Shown here: positions 1 to 7,906 of the stretch, one piece after another
How positions within the stretch are numbered: position 1 is the first letter of the stretch
Layout of the letters: the number at the start of each line of letters is the position of its first letter
From: CAZVYN01 sp964631125
GTDB taxonomy: Bacteria; Eisenbacteria; RBG-16-71-46; CAIMUX01
DNA: 36,300 nt
Assembly: GCA_964631125.1 (NCBI GenBank)
Contig: CAZVYN010000039.1
Location: 1-36,300, forward strand
Direction: 5' to 3'
The notes under the pieces: model-generated
Told to the model about the DNA's origin: nothing
Seen by the model: only the letters and a program-made list of their open reading frames with translations
Database searches by the model: none
Translations under genes and position numbers: made by a program

Positions 1-28
1 GGGTACGGGGTACGGAGTACGGATAGCT
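1..28. repeat. Degenerate 7-nt tandem repeat at the window edge
   Basis: The first 28 bases read as four consecutive heptamers: gggtacg twice, then gagtacg, then gatagct. The array may continue upstream of the window. A second array with the same 7-nt period but a different consensus lies at 7836-7905. A weak hairpin follows (aggggtgaatcccct, 30-44) with three T's at the 3' end. The period is seen directly; any function is unknown. Confidence 0.55.
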
Positions 29-132
29 CAGGGGTGAATCCCCTTTCTCGAGCATAACTGCACAGTGAACTAGGGCCGGAAGTGGCGGCCCGAAGAAATA
101 GGAGACGGCGAAGCTGCGCTCCGCCGTTACAT

Positions 133-1533
133 ATGGCTTCTCTTTTTCGCACCGAGATTCCGGCGGCTCGGATTCGTGAGACGCTGAGGCCGCATCTGTT
201 GGTGGATGGATTCGACGAGGTCCTGGATCTCGGTCGAAGCCAAGGTTCGTGGTACTTCGAGGCGACCAACCCGTCGCCCGAGCCGCGCGATCACTACGTC
301 GACTTCTACACCGGCTTCGCCTCGATGCCGCTCGGCTACAACCATCCGCGCTTGCAGGCGGACGATGTCCTGAAACGCCTCGGTCGCATCGCGGGCAACA
401 AGCCGGCTTGCTCCGACACCTACACGGCCGAGCAGGCGGCGTTCGTGGAGACTCTCTTCCGCGTGGCGGCGCCGCCGCAGTTTCCCTGGGCCTTCCTGGT
501 CGAAGGCGGTTCGGTCGGGATCGAAAACGCGCTCAAGACCGCGTTCGACTGGAAGGTGCAGAAGAACCTGCAGCGCGGGTTCACTCCCGGCGCCGGCTAT
601 CCCGACGGACATGGCCATCTGGTCATCCACTTCAAGGACTGCTTCCACGGGCGCACCGGCTACACCCTGTCGCTGACCGACTCGCCCGATCCGGCCAAGA
701 CCCAATGGTTCCCGAAGTTCTCCTGGCCGCGCGTGACGAACCCGAAACTCACGTTTCCGCTGACCGAGGAGTCGCTGGCGGAAACGATGAAGCTCGAGGC
801 CAGAGCGCTGGCCGAGATCCACTGCGTCTTGCGGGAGCGCCCGCACCAGACGGCGGCGATGATCATCGAGCCGATCCAGGCCGAGGGGGGCGACAACCAC
901 TTCCGACCTGAGTTCCTGCAGGCGCTGCGGGATCTCGCCGACGAGCATGAATTCCTGCTCATCTTCGACGAGGTGCAGACCGGCGTCGGCATTACCGGCT
1001 CGATGTGGGCGCACCAAACGCTCGGCGTGATCCCCGATCTGCTCTGCTTCGGCAAGAAGATGCAAGTCTGCGGATTTCTCGCGCGGCGGGATCGACTCGA
1101 CCAGGTCGACCAGCATGTCTTCAAGCGCTCCAGTCGCATCAATTCGACCTGGGGCGGAAACCTGGTCGACATGGTTCGCTCCCAGCTCCATCTGGAGATC
1201 ATCGAGGACGAGGGCCTGATCGAGCGCAACGTCGTACCGATGGGGGCGCATCTGCTGGGCGCGCTGCATCAGTTGCAAGACGATCTCGGCGGGGCGATCT
1301 CCAACGCGCGGGGACGCGGCCTGCTCTGTGCGTTCGACCTGCATCCATCGATCGATCCCAACGTGCTGCTGCGCGAGGCGCGCCGGGAGCGGGTCTTGGT
1401 GCTCAAATGCGGGTTGCGTTCGATTCGATTCCGCCCGGCGCTCAACATCACGGCCGATGTGATCGATGAAGGCATGACCCGTTTGCGCCGAGCCTTGGCC
1501 CGCCTGTACGATCCGTCGCGGCTCGGTTCATAG
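133..1533 (+). CDS. lat: L-lysine 6-aminotransferase (lysine epsilon-aminotransferase)
   Basis: This is a PLP-dependent class III aminotransferase. The family moves the epsilon-amino group of L-lysine to 2-oxoglutarate, giving 2-aminoadipate 6-semialdehyde and glutamate. The protein is collinear over its whole length with the mycobacterial enzyme as I remember it: FVEGG.S/A..ENALK near the start, HFKDCFHGRTGYTLSLT, WPR, EPIQAEGGDNHFRPEF, the PLP-aspartate motif IFDEVQTG (D279), the lysine motif FGKKMQVCG (K308/K309) and SRINSTWGGNLVDMVR. I chose ATG 133 because homology begins just after it (MASLFRTEIP). The frame stays open back to a GTG at 82, but that adds an arginine-rich stretch unlike the family. 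The gene is followed after 48 bp by the asparaginase gene on the same strand. The family assignment is strong; the physiological role (lysine breakdown or 2-aminoadipate supply) is inferred. Confidence 0.93.
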   Translation: MASLFRTEIPAARIRETLRPHLLVDGFDEVLDLGRSQGSWYFEATNPSPEPRDHYVDFYTGFASMPLGYNHPRLQADDVLKRLGRIAGNKPACSDTYTAEQAAFVETLFRVAAPPQFPWAFLVEGGSVGIENALKTAFDWKVQKNLQRGFTPGAGYPDGHGHLVIHFKDCFHGRTGYTLSLTDSPDPAKTQWFPKFSWPRVTNPKLTFPLTEESLAETMKLEARALAEIHCVLRERPHQTAAMIIEPIQAEGGDNHFRPEFLQALRDLADEHEFLLIFDEVQTGVGITGSMWAHQTLGVIPDLLCFGKKMQVCGFLARRDRLDQVDQHVFKRSSRINSTWGGNLVDMVRSQLHLEIIEDEGLIERNVVPMGAHLLGALHQLQDDLGGAISNARGRGLLCAFDLHPSIDPNVLLREARRERVLVLKCGLRSIRFRPALNITADVIDEGMTRLRRALARLYDPSRLGS

Positions 1534-1581
1534 TCCGGGTCCAAGGACAAGCGGCTGCCATGGAAGGCCGCCGGGAGGACC

Positions 1582-2811
1582 GTGACACAGCAGCCTTTCG
1601 CGCCGATGGTCGAAGTGACCCGCGGCTCGCTCGTGGAATCGGCGCACCGAGGCGCCATCGCCGTCGTCGACGACAGCGGACATCTGGTCGCCTCCCTCGG
1701 GAGCGCCGGCCAACCGTTCTTCGCCCGGTCTTGCGCCAAGCCGTTCCAGGCGCTCGCGCTCGTCTGCTCGGGCGCCGCCGATGCGTTCGGACTGACCGAA
1801 GCCGAACTGGCGGTGGTCTGCGCCTCGCACAGCGGCGAGCCGGAGCACGTCGCGTTGGTCGAGAGCGTCTTGGCCAAGGCGGAGGTCTCCGCCTCGAAGT
1901 TGGTCTGCGGCGTCCATCCTCCCTTTGACAGCGCCGCGCGGACGGCACTCTCGGCGCGCGGGGCCGCGCCGAGCGCGCTCCACAACAACTGCTCCGGCAA
2001 GCACGCGGGCATGTTGGCGCTGAGCCGTCATCTCAGTCTGCCGCTCGACGGCTACACCGACCCGGACCATGGCGTGCAGGTGGCGATCCACCGGCTCTTC
2101 GCCTACCTGGCGGGACTCGAGCCGAGCGAGCTGCGCATTGCGGTGGACGGCTGCACCGCTCCGACCTTCTCGCTTCCGCTGCGCGCGTTCGCGCTCTCTT
2201 TGGCCCGGCTGGCGGCCTACGGAGAGGGGCTGGCGGTCGCGCGAGACAAGTCCGAGCGGCCGATCGAAGACGACCTCGAGGACCCAGTCGACGAGCGCGA
2301 CGACGACGACGCCACCGACGACGCCACCGAGCCGGCCGACGGCGGGCTCGGGTCCGCGCACCGCGCCCTCCCTTCGGAGGGAGTCGCGCTCGACGACGAA
2401 GGCGCCGACTTTCCCGTGCCGGTCTCCCGCGGCTTACAGCGCATCTGGAGCGCGATGAAAGCGAACCCCGTCGTCGTCGCCGGCAGTCGCGGCCGACTCT
2501 GCACCGACTTGATGCGCACCGCCGCGCAGGTCGGAGTCCCTTTGGTCGCGAAGAGCGGCGCCGAAGGGGGCTACGCCGTGGCGCTCGTCCACGCCGGCCG
2601 CGCCTACGGCATCGCGCTCAAGGTCGAAGACGGCGCCCAGCGCGCCCGCGACGCCGCCGCCATCGAGACGCTCATCCAGTTGGAACTCCTACCGAGCGCT
2701 GCGCGCGGCCCGCTCGCCGGGTACCACCACCCCGTCGTGCTCGATCGGAGTGACGAACCGGTGGGCGAAGTGCGCGCCCGCTTCCGCTTGAGTCACGGAC
2801 TGCCGGGCTGA
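1582..2811 (+). CDS. Type II L-asparaginase of the AnsA/ReAV (PF06089) family, with acidic insertion
   Basis: Hydrolyses L-asparagine to aspartate and ammonia, by family. It belongs to the Rhizobium etli asparaginase type, unrelated to E. coli AnsA/AnsB. Conserved sites are easily seen: S50-C-A-K53 (the Ser/Lys pair), S82 in ASHSGEPEH, NNCSGKHAG with C137 and K140, and C191 in DGCTAPTFSLP, the three metal ligands known from the R. etli enzyme. GTG 1582 is preceded by ggagg at a short spacing. At 409 aa it is longer than the usual 330-360. The excess is a low-complexity insertion at about residues 222-282, rich in Asp and Glu, with a short DNA repeat (gacgacgccaccga) inside. Its stop codon overlaps the start of the next gene by one base, so the two are probably co-translated. 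Family certain; effect of the insertion unknown. Confidence 0.93.
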   Translation: MTQQPFAPMVEVTRGSLVESAHRGAIAVVDDSGHLVASLGSAGQPFFARSCAKPFQALALVCSGAADAFGLTEAELAVVCASHSGEPEHVALVESVLAKAEVSASKLVCGVHPPFDSAARTALSARGAAPSALHNNCSGKHAGMLALSRHLSLPLDGYTDPDHGVQVAIHRLFAYLAGLEPSELRIAVDGCTAPTFSLPLRAFALSLARLAAYGEGLAVARDKSERPIEDDLEDPVDERDDDDATDDATEPADGGLGSAHRALPSEGVALDDEGADFPVPVSRGLQRIWSAMKANPVVVAGSRGRLCTDLMRTAAQVGVPLVAKSGAEGGYAVALVHAGRAYGIALKVEDGAQRARDAAAIETLIQLELLPSAARGPLAGYHHPVVLDRSDEPVGEVRARFRLSHGLPG

Positions 2812-3458
2812 TGCGCGTCGTCTGTTTCGATCTCGGCAATGTCGTCGTCGAGATCTGTCGGAACTGGCGCGAGGCGGCCGAGCAAGCGGGGGTTCCCTAC
2901 CGGCCCATGGTCGACGCGCCCGAGCCGGCCCGCCTCCGGCGACCGCTCGTCCACGCGCACGAACGAGGCGAGATCACTTGCCGGCAGTACTACGACGGGT
3001 TGGCCGGACTGAGCGGGGGCGCCTACACCGCGGAAGAGACGGAGCGCGTCCACCTGGCTTGGATCCGGTGCGAACACCCGGGAATGCTCGACATCGTCGC
3101 GCGGCTGGAGAACTCCGGCGTGCGGGTCGGCTGTCTGTCCAACACGAACGCGACCCACTGGGAGTTCATGCACTCCGAAGACGCCTCCGGCGGGCCGCGC
3201 TTTCCGGCGATCGCTCGTATGAGTCATCGCCTCGGAAGCCACGAGGCGCGCTCCCGGAAGCCGGAAGCAGAGATTTTCGAGCAGTTCGAACGGCTCAGCG
3301 GCGCGGCGGGGAATACGATCGTCTTCTTCGACGATCTGCCGACCAACGTCGACGCGGCGCGTGAGATCGGGTGGGACTCGATCTGGATCGATCCGACTCT
3401 CCCGCCGACGGATCAGATCACGGCGGCGCTGCGCGAACGGTCGTTGCCGACTCCCTGA
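2811..3458 (+). CDS. HAD-superfamily hydrolase, YihX-like
   Basis: A 215-residue HAD phosphatase of the IA/variant-3 type. Motif I is FDLGNVVVE, with the nucleophile Asp but Asn in place of the usual second Asp, as in E. coli YihX (glucose-1-phosphate phosphatase). Motif II is CLSNTNATHWE, the motif III lysine lies in SRKPEAEIFE, and motif IV is IVFFDDLPTNVDAA. The ATG shares its A with the TGA of the asparaginase gene, which suggests translational coupling. The substrate cannot be told from sequence. The gene converges on dinB with only 24 bp between the stops. Confidence 0.85.
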   Translation: MRVVCFDLGNVVVEICRNWREAAEQAGVPYRPMVDAPEPARLRRPLVHAHERGEITCRQYYDGLAGLSGGAYTAEETERVHLAWIRCEHPGMLDIVARLENSGVRVGCLSNTNATHWEFMHSEDASGGPRFPAIARMSHRLGSHEARSRKPEAEIFEQFERLSGAAGNTIVFFDDLPTNVDAAREIGWDSIWIDPTLPPTDQITAALRERSLPTP

Positions 3459-3482
3459 GCGACCGAGCCGATTCGACCCGAC

Positions 3483-4697
3483 TCACTCCAGATCGCGGTC
3501 GCTCGGCGTGCCGGTCCCTTCGATCTCGGGATGCGCCAGGATCTTGGCCCGCGTGATCAGCCCGCGACGGAAGCGCTCCTCCAGCCCGTCGATCGCCACC
3601 GCCAACCGCTCTCGCTTCTCGTCGCGTTCGCCGTGGAAGAGATCCCGAATCTCCAGGGCCGGCGGCGCGATCCCGCTCATGCCGACGCCGATCAGACGCA
3701 CCGGCGCGCCGTTCCAGTGCTGCGCCAACAACTGACACGCGGTCTCATAGATCGTCTCGGTCGCCGCGCTGCTCTCGGCCAACGTTCGCTGTCGCGTCGT
3801 CGTCTGGAAGTCGTGCAGGCGAAGCTTGAGTTGCACCGTGCGTCCGCGCACGCCGTCGCGCCTGAGTCGTCGCGCCACGCGCAGCGATTGATCCAGGAGC
3901 ACGCTCTGCAGCAGATCGAGATCGAGCTGATCCTGCGCGAACGTCTGCTCGTGGCTGTACGACTTGGCTTCGGCGTCCGGCACCACGCCGCGCACGTCTT
4001 CTCCGCGCGCCAACGCGCAGAGGTGACGGCCATGCTCCCCTAGTTGGCGCTCCAGCCGCCGAGGGTCGGCCAGCGCGACGTCGCCGATGGTGGCGAGTCC
4101 CATCGAGGTCAGCGTCTCCTGGGTCCGCGGCCCGACACCCCACAACCTCGAGAGTGGAAGCGGATGGAGGAAGCCGAGCACATCGTCGACGGCGACGAGG
4201 ACCCATCCGTCCGGCTTGCGCAGATCCGAGGCGATCTTGGCGACGAACTTCACCGGCGCGATGCCGACCGACGCCGTCAGCCGGGTGCGATCACGGATCT
4301 CCTGCTTGATCCGAGGGCCGACGACGCTCGGCGGTCCGAGGGCGCGCTCGGTCCCGGTCAGATCGAGAAAGGCCTCGTCGAGCGAGAGTGGCTCGACCAG
4401 CGGCGAGTACTTCCCCAGGATCTCCATCACTTCGCGAGAGACGCTGCGGTACTTCTCGAAGTCGACCGGCAGGCGCACGAGGGTGGCGCAGAGCCTCTCC
4501 GCGCGGGCCATCGGCATCGCCGAGTGGATGCCGAAGCGGCGCGCCTCGTACGAAGCTGCCGCCACCACACCGCGCTGGTCGCCCGCTCCCCCCACCACGA
4601 CCGGCCGACCCCGGAGCGAGGAATCGTCGCGAATCTCGATCGAGGCGTAGAAGGCGTCCATGTCGACATGCGCGATGCATTGCGACGTCGCGGTCAT
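3483..4697 (-). CDS. dinB: DNA polymerase IV (Y-family, translesion synthesis)
   Basis: A 404-residue Y-family polymerase for error-prone bypass of damaged bases. The catalytic carboxylates are visible: D12 in HVDMDAFYASIE and D107-E108 in SLDEAFLD, with Y17 at the steric-gate position. The thumb helix-hairpin-helix follows (LWGVGPRTQETL), then a little-finger domain. LEIRDLF near the C-terminus resembles a sliding-clamp-binding peptide. The start is ATG 4697, preceded by GGAG-containing sequence. The frame is open for a further 238 codons upstream, but that part lies antisense to the next gene and does not look like protein. No clear LexA box is visible in the 97-bp divergent spacer, so SOS control is not shown. 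Confidence 0.95.
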   Translation of the reverse strand: MTATSQCIAHVDMDAFYASIEIRDDSSLRGRPVVVGGAGDQRGVVAAASYEARRFGIHSAMPMARAERLCATLVRLPVDFEKYRSVSREVMEILGKYSPLVEPLSLDEAFLDLTGTERALGPPSVVGPRIKQEIRDRTRLTASVGIAPVKFVAKIASDLRKPDGWVLVAVDDVLGFLHPLPLSRLWGVGPRTQETLTSMGLATIGDVALADPRRLERQLGEHGRHLCALARGEDVRGVVPDAEAKSYSHEQTFAQDQLDLDLLQSVLLDQSLRVARRLRRDGVRGRTVQLKLRLHDFQTTTRQRTLAESSAATETIYETACQLLAQHWNGAPVRLIGVGMSGIAPPALEIRDLFHGERDEKRERLAVAIDGLEERFRRGLITRAKILAHPEIEGTGTPSDRDLE

Positions 4698-4733
4698 CTC
4701 ACGTTTCTCCGCTCCCCCTGATCGACCTGTCTT

Positions 4734-4744
4734 CGTATGATACG
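4734..4744. promoter_or_regulatory. Small palindrome in the dinB / outer-membrane receptor divergent spacer
   Basis: The sequence cgtatgatacg is an 11-bp palindrome about a central G. It offers TATGAT to the plus strand and TATCAT to the minus strand, both plausible -10 elements, in a spacer where each flanking gene needs a promoter. I see no convincing -35 box at 17 bp on either side, so the call is weak. Confidence 0.25.
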
Positions 4745-4794
4745 GCCCGCGGCCAGCCGGGGGCCGCGCCGAGCGTGTCCTTCGAGGAGGTTGC

Positions 4795-7614
4795 ATGTCG
4801 CACCGTCGGCTTCCCATCCGGGCCGGCGTTCTCGTTCTCGTCTTGCTCTCTGTGTTCAGCGCGGTTCCCGCCGCATCGGCCCTCGCCGCCGCGGGCGACG
4901 CTTCTCTCGTCTCGAGCTGGACCGACCCCTCGGGTCGACCGGGGACCCGCCTTGTGTTGCTCGCTCCCGGGGTGGAGACGGTTCTCCCCTGGACCGGCGG
5001 AGCCGGCGAGACCGAGCTGACGCTGCTCCCTCCCGGACTCGCGCGAGTCGAGTTGCGAACGAACGAGGGCGAGGTCGCCGGGGCGTGGGATCTTCCCCTG
5101 GCCGCCAACGCGATCACCCGCGCGACCCTCGACTTCGCCGCTGACGCGCTCCGCATCGACCCGGTACGCGCGGAGCCGTTCGGCAATGAGCGCGTCTGGT
5201 CACCCGCCGAATTGGCCGTGCTGCCCGGCAACGGTCGCGAGATGTTGACCGGCTTCACCCCCGACCTCAACAGCGGCGCGACGGCGGGCGCGGATCGCGC
5301 CGCGTTCGATCGAGTCGAGTTGCGGGATCTCGCGCGACAGCGCGTCTCGGCCCCGCTGTGGGATCGGGCGCCGAGCGTCGCGCAGACTCCCCTCGGCGCC
5401 GTTTCCGCCACGCAGTCGGCCCGGCGTACGCACTGGCTCCTCGGGCGCGCTCAGCGAGGACCGCGCCTCGACCTCGCCTTCTCCGCCGGAGGGGGCGATG
5501 AGCTGATCGGGCAGGTCGGTGTCGGGTATCGCCGTGCTCCCGATTCGGGACCGTCGTTCCTGCGTGGTCTAGGGATCGTCGACCTCGAGGGCCGCCTCCA
5601 GGGCGAGTCGACGAACGACGCCGGCCCGCTCTCGTTCTCGCGCGACCCGTTGGAGGGGAACGATCGCTCCGCCGTGATCGCCTGGATCCGCGCGACCGCG
5701 CGGCCGGGCGGCTGGAGTTCGGCCTCAGACGCCGAGACCTCCTCGCCGTCGGGTGCGGTCGCTCCCGGCCTGCTCAGGATCGACGTCTACGCGCACGGAA
5801 GCGACGCGCAGCACTATCTACAGGAGTTCGGCGACGCGCCGGACCACGCGCCGCGTGAAGTGCGGGGACAGGCGATGGCGCGCGCCGACTACGACTTCTC
5901 GCTCCCCTTCGGTGCGACGTCGATCGGCGTCGGATGGCGGCGCGACGTGACCGAGATCGGAGACGGCGAGGCGTTCGACGTCTTCGACGACTACCGCAGC
6001 ACCACAGGCAGCACCGAGGCGGGACCGTTCGACCTCGCGTGGCAGGGGGACGATCCGAACACGCCGCAGAGTGAGGCGCACCTCTGGGACTACTACGTGC
6101 GCACGGCGGTGCGTCGCGTCGATCTGCGAGGAGAGGCGCGAGTGGACGCGCTCGGCGGATCGCTCCGACCGATGCGTCTCGGGGCGGAGTTGAGCCGCGA
6201 CGCATTTCGGATCTACGAGCTGCTGCTCCCGAGCGACATCCCCCGGCAACGCGGCTACGGCCTGGCGCACTACCTCGGCTACAGCGAGGACGGCGACGAT
6301 CGCGAGGGCTCCCCCGGACACGAGACGCCGAACCCGTCCCACCTGGCGCTCTTCGCGGCCCAACCGCTGCGGTGGGGATCCGTCGATCTCGAAGCCGGCC
6401 TGAGGCTCGAACGGTTCGCCCCCGATGCGCGTCCATTGGGCGATCCCGACCGCCCGGTCGGGATCGCCGGGGGCAACGGCGAGGCGCGGCTCGGCGACGA
6501 GGAAGTGAGCCAGGCTCTCCTCCCCGCGATCGGCCTGCACACCACCGTGGGAAAGACGCACATCTGGGCCGACGCCGCCTCTCATTGGACGGTCCCGCCG
6601 TACCAAGCGGTCTACTTCTCGAACTCGCTGCTCGAGAATCTCGTCGCCAGCGCCCAGGTGAATCAGCTCCGCGTCGGACGCGATTACGTCTTCGGCTCGC
6701 CCGATCTCGCGCCCGAACGTGAAGACGCGGCGCACCTCGGCTTCTTCGCGCCATTGCGGGAGCGACTCAGCCTTCGCGTGGCGCTCTTGGGCGCGCGCAC
6801 CGCGGACACCTGGGTCGTGCGCCCCATCTCACTCGGTCCCGACACGCTGCACGTCTACGACAACCGAGGCGAGCGGCGCGGCCTCTCGGGCCAGGCCGAA
6901 CTGATCTGGGACCGTGGACCACGCAGCCGTGTGCGTCTGCTCTACGCCGCCGGGCGCGTCGAGACCGACGTGATCGAACCGTCGGACCTGCTGCTGGTGG
7001 ATAGCGAAGGCGCCGTGCCGAGCGCGGGGCGACGCCAATCTCGCGCGACCGCGCCGCTGCGGGTAGATGACGGCGCGGACCGCGACTTCTTCCCGTCGTT
7101 CCGGGATCGCACGCACCGATTGGCGCTGGTCTATGTCACCCATGTCGATCCGGAGAGCGGTGGTCTCTCTTCGCTGCTGCCCGATTGGGACGTGGCGGTG
7201 ACCGCGCGCTTGGCTTCGGGGCGGCCGTACACGCCGGTCTTCGTGCGCGCCGAGGGCCTGGTCGCCACGATCGAGTCCGAGGCTCGCCCGGTTACGCCCG
7301 CCGAGCTGAACTCCGAACGGATGCCCTGGACCGGCCAACTCGATCTCGGACTGCGTCGCGCCATGTCGATCTTCGGCCGAGCGCTCACGCTGACGATCGA
7401 GGGCCGCAACCTGACCGACCAGCGCAATGCGGCGAAGGTCTACGAAGCGACGGGCGAACCGGACGACGACGGTTGGCTGGAGACACCGGCGGGCCGGGCG
7501 GCCGTCGCGTCGCAGGGAGACGCGTTCGCCCGCGCCTATCGAGATCGAGTCGACGATCCACTGCACCTGGACGACGGACTGACGGCGCGCGCGGCGCTCA
7601 CTGTTTCGTTCTAG
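4795..7614 (+). CDS. TonB-dependent-receptor-like outer membrane protein
   Basis: A 939-residue exported protein with an N-terminal signal peptide (basic start, hydrophobic stretch from residue 10, ASALAAAG around 28-34). It continues as a long beta-barrel pattern with alternating short strands rich in R, Y and W. The C-terminal third carries features typical of TonB-dependent receptors: a PDLAPERED segment, SGRPYTPVF, IEGRNLTDQRN, and a final strand ending in Phe (RAALTVSF). The plug region is hard to recognise: residues about 135-165 (WSPAELAVLPGNGREML) hold the expected place but are degenerate, and no TonB box is obvious. A good ribosome-binding site (gaggagg) precedes ATG 4795. The substrate is unknown; I would not assign a metal or siderophore. 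It is probably monocistronic, since the next gene is convergent. Confidence 0.8.
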   Translation: MSHRRLPIRAGVLVLVLLSVFSAVPAASALAAAGDASLVSSWTDPSGRPGTRLVLLAPGVETVLPWTGGAGETELTLLPPGLARVELRTNEGEVAGAWDLPLAANAITRATLDFAADALRIDPVRAEPFGNERVWSPAELAVLPGNGREMLTGFTPDLNSGATAGADRAAFDRVELRDLARQRVSAPLWDRAPSVAQTPLGAVSATQSARRTHWLLGRAQRGPRLDLAFSAGGGDELIGQVGVGYRRAPDSGPSFLRGLGIVDLEGRLQGESTNDAGPLSFSRDPLEGNDRSAVIAWIRATARPGGWSSASDAETSSPSGAVAPGLLRIDVYAHGSDAQHYLQEFGDAPDHAPREVRGQAMARADYDFSLPFGATSIGVGWRRDVTEIGDGEAFDVFDDYRSTTGSTEAGPFDLAWQGDDPNTPQSEAHLWDYYVRTAVRRVDLRGEARVDALGGSLRPMRLGAELSRDAFRIYELLLPSDIPRQRGYGLAHYLGYSEDGDDREGSPGHETPNPSHLALFAAQPLRWGSVDLEAGLRLERFAPDARPLGDPDRPVGIAGGNGEARLGDEEVSQALLPAIGLHTTVGKTHIWADAASHWTVPPYQAVYFSNSLLENLVASAQVNQLRVGRDYVFGSPDLAPEREDAAHLGFFAPLRERLSLRVALLGARTADTWVVRPISLGPDTLHVYDNRGERRGLSGQAELIWDRGPRSRVRLLYAAGRVETDVIEPSDLLLVDSEGAVPSAGRRQSRATAPLRVDDGADRDFFPSFRDRTHRLALVYVTHVDPESGGLSSLLPDWDVAVTARLASGRPYTPVFVRAEGLVATIESEARPVTPAELNSERMPWTGQLDLGLRRAMSIFGRALTLTIEGRNLTDQRNAAKVYEATGEPDDDGWLETPAGRAAVASQGDAFARAYRDRVDDPLHLDDGLTARAALTVSF

Positions 7615-7702
7615 CGCGAGCGCCGGGGTTTCGTACGCGTCGATCCAACGCAACCCCCGGGGCGCACGTCTCTTCCTCCCGTCCAAACTGAACCCGTCAA
7701 CA

Positions 7703-7754
7703 TTGTGAATTCGTGCACTACTGTTGCCGGCAACAGTTGCACCATTTTTCACAA
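7703..7754. repeat. 52-bp interrupted palindrome downstream of the receptor gene
   Basis: An 18-bp perfect palindrome (actgttgcc and its reverse complement, 7720-7737) is flanked by ttgtgaa at 7703-7709 and ttcacaa at 7748-7754. The outer arms are exactly symmetric about the same centre, 7728.5. The region between the arms is mismatched. It lies about 90 bp past the stop of the receptor gene, between convergent genes. It could be a transcription-ending hairpin (cctttttccc follows at about 7768) or a protein-binding site. The flanks are less GC-rich than the genes. Confidence 0.5.
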
Positions 7755-7804
7755 GGGGCGAGTCGCACCTTTTTCCCATACGCCGTACTCGCAGGAACGA
7801 AAGA

Positions 7805-7829
7805 GGCCCCGACCTTCCCGGCCGGGGCC
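7805..7829 (-). terminator. Intrinsic terminator for the redoxin gene
   Basis: The arms ggccccgacc (7805-7814) and ggccggggcc (7820-7829) pair over 9 of 10 positions with a 5-nt loop. Read on the minus strand, the stem is followed by TCTTTC. It sits about 78 bp beyond the stop of the minus-strand redoxin gene, with the heptamer array in between. Confidence 0.7.
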
Positions 7830-7835
7830 CAATTC

Positions 7836-7905
7836 GTAGTCTGCTAGTTGCTGACTGCTCACTTCCGACTGCCGACTGTCGACCGCTCGCCGCTACCCGC
7901 GAGCT
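7836..7905. repeat. Degenerate heptamer array, ten 7-nt units
   Basis: Seventy bases between the redoxin stop and its terminator read in 7-nt register, with units such as gctgact, gctcact, tccgact and gccgact; most start with G and share gactg-type cores. The array ends just before the stop codon at 7907-7909. The periodicity is seen directly. The element type resembles the short tandem heptamer repeats described in cyanobacteria and some other bacteria, but with a different sequence. Confidence 0.6.
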
Positions 7906-7906
7906 A

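Noticed and set aside
82..132. GTG 82 as the start of lysine aminotransferase
   Set aside because: The extra 17 residues are arginine-rich and not found in the family, and there is no convincing ribosome-binding site. ATG 133 fits better.
127..1344. 405-codon open frame on the minus strand opposite lat
   Set aside because: It lies wholly antisense to a gene with clear family motifs. Its arginine-rich, low-complexity translation is typical of the opposite strand of GC-rich coding DNA.
4734..4744. LexA/SOS box before dinB
   Set aside because: The palindrome does not resemble any LexA consensus I know; listed only as a possible bidirectional -10 element.
4698..5411. N-terminal 238-residue extension of DinB
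   Set aside because: It is antisense to the signal peptide and first part of the receptor gene, has no family similarity, and ATG 4697 starts directly before the polymerase motif.
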